Shown here piece after piece: positions 57,985 through 64,000 of a DNA stretch of 64,000 nt. The notes under the pieces were generated by a model, which was given only the letters and a program-made list of their open reading frames with translations, was not told the DNA's origin and searched no databases. Made by a program: the position numbers and the translations under genes. This stretch comes from Chondrosia reniformis. Its lineage: Eukaryota > Porifera > Demospongiae > Chondrillida > Chondrillidae. Within the stretch, counting starts at the first letter, position 1, and every line of letters begins with the position of its first letter. Location of the stretch: positions 2,356,001-2,420,000 of the forward strand of contig OX359191.1 of assembly GCA_947172415.1 (NCBI GenBank), written 5' to 3'.

Positions 57985-60674
57985 AGTGGAGAAGAAGATG
58001 AAAGAAGGGAAAAGAAGGAAGAAAGGACTCCTGTATCCTCATCCAAAGCTCTCTTCAGGTTTAGTTTCCCTATAGGCTCTTTTACAGAATAGGCATATAG
58101 CATGTAGGAAAATGGTATCTTAGATTTTTCATGGAGTGTGTGTGGATTATTTACATAAGCCAATACTAAAGAGGAACAAAGTTTTAGCAGAATGAAACTC
58201 ACCGACACTATGAAAAAAGCTACTCCATCGTTTAAAATCTTTCCAAAATGATTATTAACAAGAAGAGCAAGAGGCCCAATCATAATCCAGTCTACCATTG
58301 ACAGAGGACTCCTAGTCATGTGAGCAACCTACAGTATATAGGAAAATTATAGCAAACCTGTTATCCAAGTATGAAACTCCCATATTACAACTTAAGGTAT
58401 ATTTTTATTTTAAAATTTGTAACATTTGATCTTTAAAATATACATACAGTACGTAGTAAGTACTTTGAAATTTGACTATAGGAAACATAGAATAGACGTT
58501 GCTAATATACGTATACGTATACATGACCTGGAACAAGGTTTGAAATTCTGACCAAAATTACATGCTTACACAGCTTCTTACCACAATCATCCAACTCAGT
58601 TTGACCAATGGCAGGGCTAATACAAACATGACTATTGCTGTCCAATTCAAGTAAAATTCTTCAGAATGCTTCATATAGGTCCAGCTTAGAAAAAGTATAA
58701 TAGCAAGAGGTACAGAAGGAGCAAGAATGCTTGAATCAGCAATAGTTGAACCAGCCTTGCCTTTCCCTCCTGTAAAAATAGCTACCAAATCTAGAATAAT
58801 TGTAGTTCCACAAATTAAAAACATTACAATAATGACATATAGCCGTAATTCAATGCCAAAAAGATGCCATGACCAAAATTGCACTCCCAAGGAAAAGCTG
58901 ATCAGATGAATTACAACAATAAATACTTGTGCTTCCGTCACATCCAACCTAAAAAGGAATATGAATTTGCTGCAAAGATATTCTGTTGCTCTATCCTTAA
59001 AACAACTTGATAGACTTGGTATGTATATGTACAGTACATGTGTATGTACATATCTGTTATAAAGTTATAGCTTACTTACATTCTGAAAGTCATATTACCA
59101 CAGACATAGGACTGCCAGTGACCACAATAATAAAGAACCGAACCAATGAGAACCCAAGAAAAAAATATCAAACGGTAGTTTCCTAACCTGGAGCAAGGAA
59201 CAAAAATAGAAAATATTATGAAAACTTTCCAAAGTCCAAATACTGTCTCGTGTATGTAGGCACTGTAAATGTGGAAGGATATTGATTATACAGTTGCAGC
59301 ATCCACATGTGTATATACGTATGACATGTGTACATTAATAAGGGCCCAGTTTCCTTCACTGAATACAAACATTTTGTCACCTCAACTATTGAGCTGATTG
59401 CTGCCAATGCACATTCTCAACTAGACCTACCCTGCTGCCATAAGGGTGCCTTCAGCACAGCATACTATACTAACGGCATCACATCCATGATCAAACATTT
59501 CACCAAGTGGAGTAGCTGTGTTTGTACGCCTTGCCTGTTTTCCATCTATTGCATCCAGCTGCTGGTATATAAACAGTGCTACACCAAACAATAGGTAGCA
59601 CCACTGTGGAGCCTAAGTAGATGAAATAACAGTCTGGAATAAAAAGCAAGTAAAATGTAAGGTAAGTTGCCAAGAACTGAAAGCGAGTGCTAAACAAATA
59701 ATACCATTATCATGATAAGCAAAAATAATCACTGGAAAGTATTACGCCAAACCAGCCAAGTGACCAAAGTGTAATCTTGGCTGGGGGACCAAAGTCCTAT
59801 TAAATTGGTGACCAGTGATCACCTCCCAGTCATCCAAGATAGAAAAAATTCATCAAAGATCCACAGAGAGCTGTTTCGCCCTCATTTGGGTTCATCAGTG
59901 TGGTACACTTCAATGATGGTGAGTTTGGATGACTGCCTTCACTTATAAATCAGTGATCCCAGTTTCCAGTGATTACTCTGCTAATTATAGCCTTTGCATG
60001 GCTCGGTGCAATTAACTCCTTTTCTATTCAAAATACCATCATCACTTGGTGAAATTCACTACATAAGTGTAGTCATAAGAAATATGTATGAGCCAAATAA
60101 CTACATTAAACATCTAATTGTGTGTACTTCACTATATTTACCACTACCATGACTATCATGGTTATTAACTATCAAAGCTTCTAGTCTAAAAATAATAACA
60201 TTCAAACATTCAAATTAGAATAGCCTCCATAATCACGTAAAAAGGGAGAAGATTACAACAATAAACAGCAGCAGATTAAGGGAGTGCTTTAGTGAGCTGA
60301 GATATCCCCCTCTGGTTTTAGTATGTATTAGCTATATATTAAATATTGGGCAAAATAGCCAGACCGCCTTTTACCATTTCTATGTCACACTCCTACGTAT
60401 ATAACAAATATAACATGGTGCCCCCTTACAGATAAACCATACTCACGTATCCCTTTCCAGTAGGATCAAAATAAATCAAGAGAAGGGTCGCAAAAACATT
60501 AATCACAAGTCCAACAAATGTTATTAAATTAGGAGCCATCCACAGTGGTATTTTAGTAACCAGCCATTTCCAGAAAGGCTGAAAAAAAACTTCTAAAAGT
60601 GAGCTTCCGCAACTGGAATACTTGTGTTCCTTTAGACGTAGTAGCTGCTGATGTGTTAGCACTTCTCCCAACAT
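57942..60674 (-). CDS. Choline/ethanolamine phosphotransferase (CEPT1/CHPT1-like), five exons
   Basis: Makes phosphatidylcholine and/or phosphatidylethanolamine by moving the phospho-base from its CDP carrier to diacylglycerol in ER/Golgi membranes (Kennedy pathway, last step). Exons: 60674-60447, 59612-59431, 59187-59080, 58948-58582 and 58328-57942, 1272 nt, 423 residues, all junctions in frame. Exon 1 has [12 protein letters not shown] and [13 protein letters not shown], typical of the family N-terminus. Exon 2 has the complete CDP-alcohol phosphotransferase motif D-G-x2-A-R-x8-G-x3-D-x3-D (D99, G100, A103, R104, G113, D117, D121). Exon 3 has [12 protein letters not shown], exon 4 DVTEAQVFI and [12 protein letters not shown], exon 5 VAHMTRSP. 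Several hydrophobic helices are present. A 5' UTR intron is likely (acceptor ttcttcctag at about 60685). The last 30 or so residues read through a hammerhead-like motif and may not be ancestral. Substrate preference cannot be told. Confidence 0.93.
59861..59903 (-). ncRNA. Hammerhead-like motif inside an intron
   Basis: On the minus strand: CCACA (helix I 5'), CTGATGA (59898-59892), A, CCC, loop AAATGA, GGG, C, GAAA (59877-59874), CAGCTCTC, TGTGG (helix I 3', 59865-59861, five perfect pairs). Helix III would normally be AC-loop-GT; here the second strand reads CT, so helix III is weakened by one change. It lies in intron 1 of the phosphotransferase gene, on the same strand as the transcript. 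Confidence 0.5.
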
Positions 60675-61109
60675 TGCATAAACCTAGGAAGAAGCGATAA
60701 ATACATAATACGATGACATTCTTGAAAATGAATACGATTTGGACATAGGAAAAGCTGATGCATGGTTAAATGTACCTTTAAACGCTAGCACTGCAATCAT
60801 AACGCAGTAAGTAGAAATCCTTGACAAAACAACTTCAAAGGAACGAAAACCCTAAAACCTTAAAACCCCAACTTTAATTTTACAGAAAATGCAGGTCAAA
60901 GAAATGACAGCGTTATAACTGGGTAGGGTTGTACACAGGTAAATACTGATGACCGTTTACAGTGGTTCAAAGAGGTATAAATGTAGTAGACATCACATCA
61001 AATGTAAATCTCACCTAATTGTAGCTATTCCTGGTAAAATGTCTTCGCTGCCCACTAGGCCACTACTCAGCCATTTTTATTGCCGGAAATGTCACCTGTG
61101 GTATGTAAA
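60675..61109. promoter_or_regulatory. Probable shared promoter between divergent genes
   Basis: About 435 bp separate the start codons of the minus-strand phosphotransferase gene and a plus-strand gene start at 61110. Part of this must be 5' UTR and a UTR intron of the left gene. No TATA box stands out at a convincing position. The assignment as a bidirectional promoter comes from gene layout alone. Confidence 0.4.
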
Positions 61110-61337
61110 ATGGCGTCTAGGGTATTGGCGGCAAATACAGACTGCCAAGGTATATTTACACTATAAGTTAAACTGGAGCGAATGACAGTTTATTTGACAG
61201 TTATGCATATCATTGATGAACTGTAATCCTTCTATAACAGATCAGGTAATTCGTTTTTTTCTGGAAACTCACAAAAGTGATGTTTTACAAATCTTGGAGA
61301 AAGATGACGCCTGGAAGCATTATTCAATTAAGATAAG
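61110..61337 (+). CDS. 5' exons of an unrecognised intracellular protein
   Basis: Exon 1 (61110-61149) reads MASRVLAANTDCQ and ends CAAG|GTATAT in phase 1. Exon 2 (61241-61337), after the acceptor ttctataacag, reads DQVIRFFLETHKSDVLQILE then KDDAWKHYSIKI and ends ATAAG|GTACGA in phase 2. There is no signal peptide; the sequence looks like two amphipathic helices of a soluble protein. A possible next exon follows atttcag at 61680 but stops after 17 codons (ending VGHES). The rest of the gene is not identified. Head-to-head with the phosphotransferase gene. Confidence 0.55.
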
Positions 61338-62221
61338 GTACGATTGGTAGGGGAAACCATACTGTGTATGACTGCATATACTGGCTGCTTTAAGCCTCCG
61401 CTTAGCAGTTTTCGGAGCTGGGGGGGGGCAACCCTAAAGGAGTCAGGGGATACTCCCCGGGAAAATATTTTGAAATTTGTGGTGTTTTAGTATCCAATTC
61501 ATACCCTATTTGAATCACTCCTATCAGTAAACAGTAAGGTAAGAGTGCGCTATCAATGTGAATGCAATTCACTTTCAGGCATTTGATATATAGTCAAAGG
61601 GATAGCCTAAGCATGTATGATGAACCATGACCAAGGCTGTCTCACCACTTCGAGCTCCTTTTTTGAAATTATTTCAGCTTTCAGAAGTCTAATTTGAAGT
61701 GTCCTGTACTAGTCGGCCATGAATCGTAAAGGTAAAAATCCTTGAAATCATGTGCATTCACAAAAAAAGTTTTGACCGCAGCACTTCTAAAATGCATCCG
61801 ACGAGCCTGATGACTGTCCAGGGATGCCGAATGCGTTATATATAATTATGATAATACAATGTGTATAATTATAATAGCACATATAATTGTTTGCAGTACT
61901 AAAGATAGTCAAGTCAGTGTTAGTCAGGTAATATGTTTAGTAGCTGCATTCTCATTGGGTGCACTTCCTTATTAATTCCTTCATTCTTGACTGAATGGAG
62001 CTTTTCACAGATACCCTGATTTATCCTCATGAGCGGTCTAGTCCAGAAAGACGCGCCTTGAAGTCATGGATGAGGTGTCTTGATGAGTTTCAGTTGACTG
62101 AAACTCCTTTCCCTCTCACAAGAAGTGATGGGGAGGGTTAGAGCTAGTTGGAGGAGAATGTGTACATTAGGAAAGTTTAGTTGATGATTATTGAGCTACA
62201 ACAACAGTAATATTCTTTAGA
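61338..62221. other. Spacer, possibly intron of the 61110 gene
   Basis: G- and C-runs near 61420-61460 and a stretch ctccccgggaaaatattttg look like a degenerate repeat. No certain exon except the weak candidate near 61681. Confidence 0.4.
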
Positions 62222-62257
62222 ATTGAACATTTCAACCCTAAGGTCTTCATCAGCAAT
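62222..62257 (-). ncRNA. Hammerhead-like motif, core intact
   Basis: Minus strand: ATTG (helix I), CTGATGA (62253-62247), A, GACC, loop TTAG, GGTT (two G-T/U pairs), GAAA (62233-62230), TGTT, CAAT (helix I, four perfect pairs; 62225-62222). All catalytic-core bases are present. Helix III is at most two weak pairs. It lies at the downstream edge of the decayed hAT-like element. Confidence 0.45.
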
Positions 62258-62269
62258 AATAAAAGAGGA

Positions 62270-63542
62270 ACACAAGTGTGTTCAAATAGATTTTTAAATA
62301 GTCTTGGCATTACGGCAATCTTGAATCTTGCAAGCAGAGACCACTGCTAGATTAAGCTGGTGTGCAGCACAGTGGGTGTAGATAGCCATTGGAGTCTGCT
62401 GCAGCACGATTGCTGCATGAGCATCCTGGCCTAGGTCATGACATGTTGGAGGTGTCATCCTTACACTGACCTTGTAAATTTGACAGTGGTAGACCCCATG
62501 CTGTCAGACAGTGAAGAATTGTGCTTGCCAATTCCCTTCCAGTGATCCTCTCTACTTATACGAAATCTATGAACACCTCTTTTACATTGCAGTCTCGACA
62601 GCTACTCTTTGTTTGAAATGTCACATACATCATCTGCAATAATGTAGCCTCTTTAACCTCACTTAGTATATCCAACTGGGTACGCTTGCCAATGATTTCA
62701 TTTGAATGTTCTTCGATGTATATCTGGCATTTATGAGGGCATTCTGAAGATATCTTTTCGGGGTATCATTAGTCTTTGCTCTGAAATGGACAAGTTGTCT
62801 TCATTTGCTGATTTGTAGTCTTCGTCCTCCCAGTCAATGTGATCATCCCAATGTCCATGCAGAGCAAGGTCTTGCTTCCCACATAGTAGAATCACCTTCA
62901 AAAGTGACTGTGTCACTCGTCTCCCATCCTCTTCTAGCCCGCCACTTGCTTTTGCATGTTGAGGGCAGCAGAGGGCTCGTGGTAGTGAACTCAGTCATTT
63001 TGTATGTGTATGAAAGATATTGTATGTGTATGTTTAATTGGTTAATGTGTACTTCAGGTGGATGTGTCTTCTACTTCTGAATAAGTATAAATAAATAAAT
63101 AAATAAATACAAAAATTTTGAAGGAATCACATAGGGGGACAATTGCAGCCAGTGCCCCCCCCCCCCAGATATGCATTGCATTTATGCCTTTTTTGCTTCC
63201 TCAATTGCACAGGGTCTTAGCCTAGGCCCAATGTACACTAATAAAAATAAGTTCCAGTCTTCCGATGATGCCTATTCTTTTTTGCCGCTTCTGTTCTGAC
63301 TCTTTATCAGATTCCTCTATTGACATTCTACCTTCGTCTTCAGTACATTCATCGTCGCTTGCACCTTGGCTTTGTTCGTCGTCTCTAATCTCCAGATCCT
63401 CGTTGCTAGTCGCGTTATTCATCTCATCATCCTGTTGCTTTCCATTGCTATCACTGTTAGAATGAGTGCTTGTATTTGGAGCTGAAGTAGAAGGCCCTTC
63501 ACTTGAAGTCAAGAAACAATCGAGCATTCGAATTCTCTGCAT
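62270..63542 (-). pseudogene. Decayed hAT-type transposase (DUF4371-like)
   Basis: A first frame (63542-63222) starts MQRIRMLDCFL and is acidic/Ser-rich, as in the N-terminal tails of these transposase-like proteins. Further along the minus strand come VILLCGKQDLALHGHWDD (62890-62835), IGKRTQLDILSEVKEAT (62690-62640), IADDVCDISNKE (62640-62600), and LTAWGLPLSNLQGQCKDDTS followed by a Pro-x-Pro/His-Pro-x-Cys stretch (62515-62370). This order fits the DUF4371/hAT-like core, in which 'R-G-Q-x-Y-D-G-A-x-N-M' and 'H-C-x-x-H' precede the dimerisation domain. Multiple stops and frameshifts; the zinc finger and C-terminus were not found. Confidence 0.65.
63060..63115. repeat. (AAAT)n microsatellite
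   Basis: A run of taaa units at 63088-63108, possibly the tail of a short retroelement inserted in the hAT remnant. Confidence 0.6.
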
Positions 63543-63794
63543 TCCCCATAGATCTATAGTTCACTATACGTAACGGTACGCGTACGGATACATAGTATCA
63601 CAAGGCCAGACCCTACACGTGTCATGCACTCTATACTACGCATGCGTGGCAACGCGCGCAGAATCACACGTCGTATCATAGCCGTATAAATGTATAAAAC
63701 AAAAGGGGGTGGAATAATAGGAAAGGAAGATGAAGGGGGCGGCCCCGCCCTCTTTTATGTCTTTAGCTAAAACCCTGACAACGTAATATGGACT

Positions 63795-64000
63795 TTAAAA
63801 TATTTCAAAATAACAATAAATCAAAGTCAAGTTAACTGATGATTTAAAGAAGTACTTCCTCAGTTTCTTCTTATATGTGTCAAGGGATGTTATTCTCTTC
63901 ACGGAAGTAGGCAGACTATTCCAATCCCAGGCCCCTCGAACTGAAAAAAATTTGGAAACATCAAATGAATATTTTCTGGTCCTCTAGTTTTTATATGTCC
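63795..64000 (-). pseudogene. 3' end of a non-LTR retrotransposon (continues past the window)
   Basis: The minus strand reads SVRGAWDWNSLPTSVKRITS, TYKKKLRKYFF and stops at 63795. This is the conserved end of LINE reverse transcriptase ORFs, the same region as the insertion at 16651-16884 but from a different family. Upstream the frame shifts at a T-run near 63950. The element continues beyond 64000. Confidence 0.7.

Noticed and set aside
58150-58203. A 37-nt intron in the last exon of the phosphotransferase gene
   Set aside because: Donor- and acceptor-like sites exist, but splicing would end the protein four codons later. Reading through gives a helix that fits the family's C-terminal membrane segment.

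Overview
This is an AT-rich eukaryotic window. Genes are split by GT-AG introns, many coding exons are small and symmetrical (phase 1-1), and much of the rest is transposon debris. Immunoglobulin-domain membrane proteins, a choline/ethanolamine phosphotransferase gene, animal-type non-LTR retrotransposons (including one with a decayed 2A-like motif and a PHD finger), Penelope-like fragments and hammerhead-like motifs together point to an early-branching marine animal. A sponge is my best guess; that is inference, since nothing here names the species.

Left part (1-20 kb): two copies of a segment lie about 14.57 kb apart (1 to about 4045, and 14568 to about 20080). Both carry the signal-peptide exon and first Ig exon of a minus-strand receptor-like gene. 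The right copy can be completed into a 4-exon, 245-residue signal-Ig-Ig-TM protein. The left copy runs off the window. Between them lie a plus-strand 4-exon gene of the same architecture (7380-8714), an unrecognised plus-strand terminal exon (6000-6511), two large fold-back elements and a Tigger-like fragment. The right copy alone carries a TTAA-flanked MITE, with its empty site preserved in the left copy, and a truncated LINE.

20-34 kb is a transposon graveyard: Penelope-like GIY-YIG fragments, pogo/Tigger-like ends, a 914-bp TIR element, a minisatellite that contains a transposon end, and nested non-LTR elements. One of these has the head-to-head layout of twin priming with a 15-bp target duplication.

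34-47 kb looks empty in a long-ORF view but holds a repeated array of tiny minus-strand terminal exons. Each follows an acceptor and begins Gly-Asn/Gly-Gly/Gly-Val. The B and F types end in a Cys-cluster tail; two diverged members do not. I infer a tandem family of small Cys-rich, possibly membrane-anchored proteins.

47-64 kb: a third copy of a small-protein segment also seen at 20 and 22 kb, quiet stretches, a second RTE-like LINE with a 17-bp target duplication, and a 14-copy 28-bp minisatellite. There is a complete 5-exon CEPT1/CHPT1-like gene on the minus strand (57942-60674) with a short plus-strand gene start head-to-head with it. A decayed hAT-type transposon and a LINE 3' end close the window. 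Hammerhead-ribozyme-like motifs recur at 10.5, 33.9, 52.6, 57.9, 59.9 and 62.2 kb. The one at 57.9 kb is antisense to the last codons of the phosphotransferase gene.
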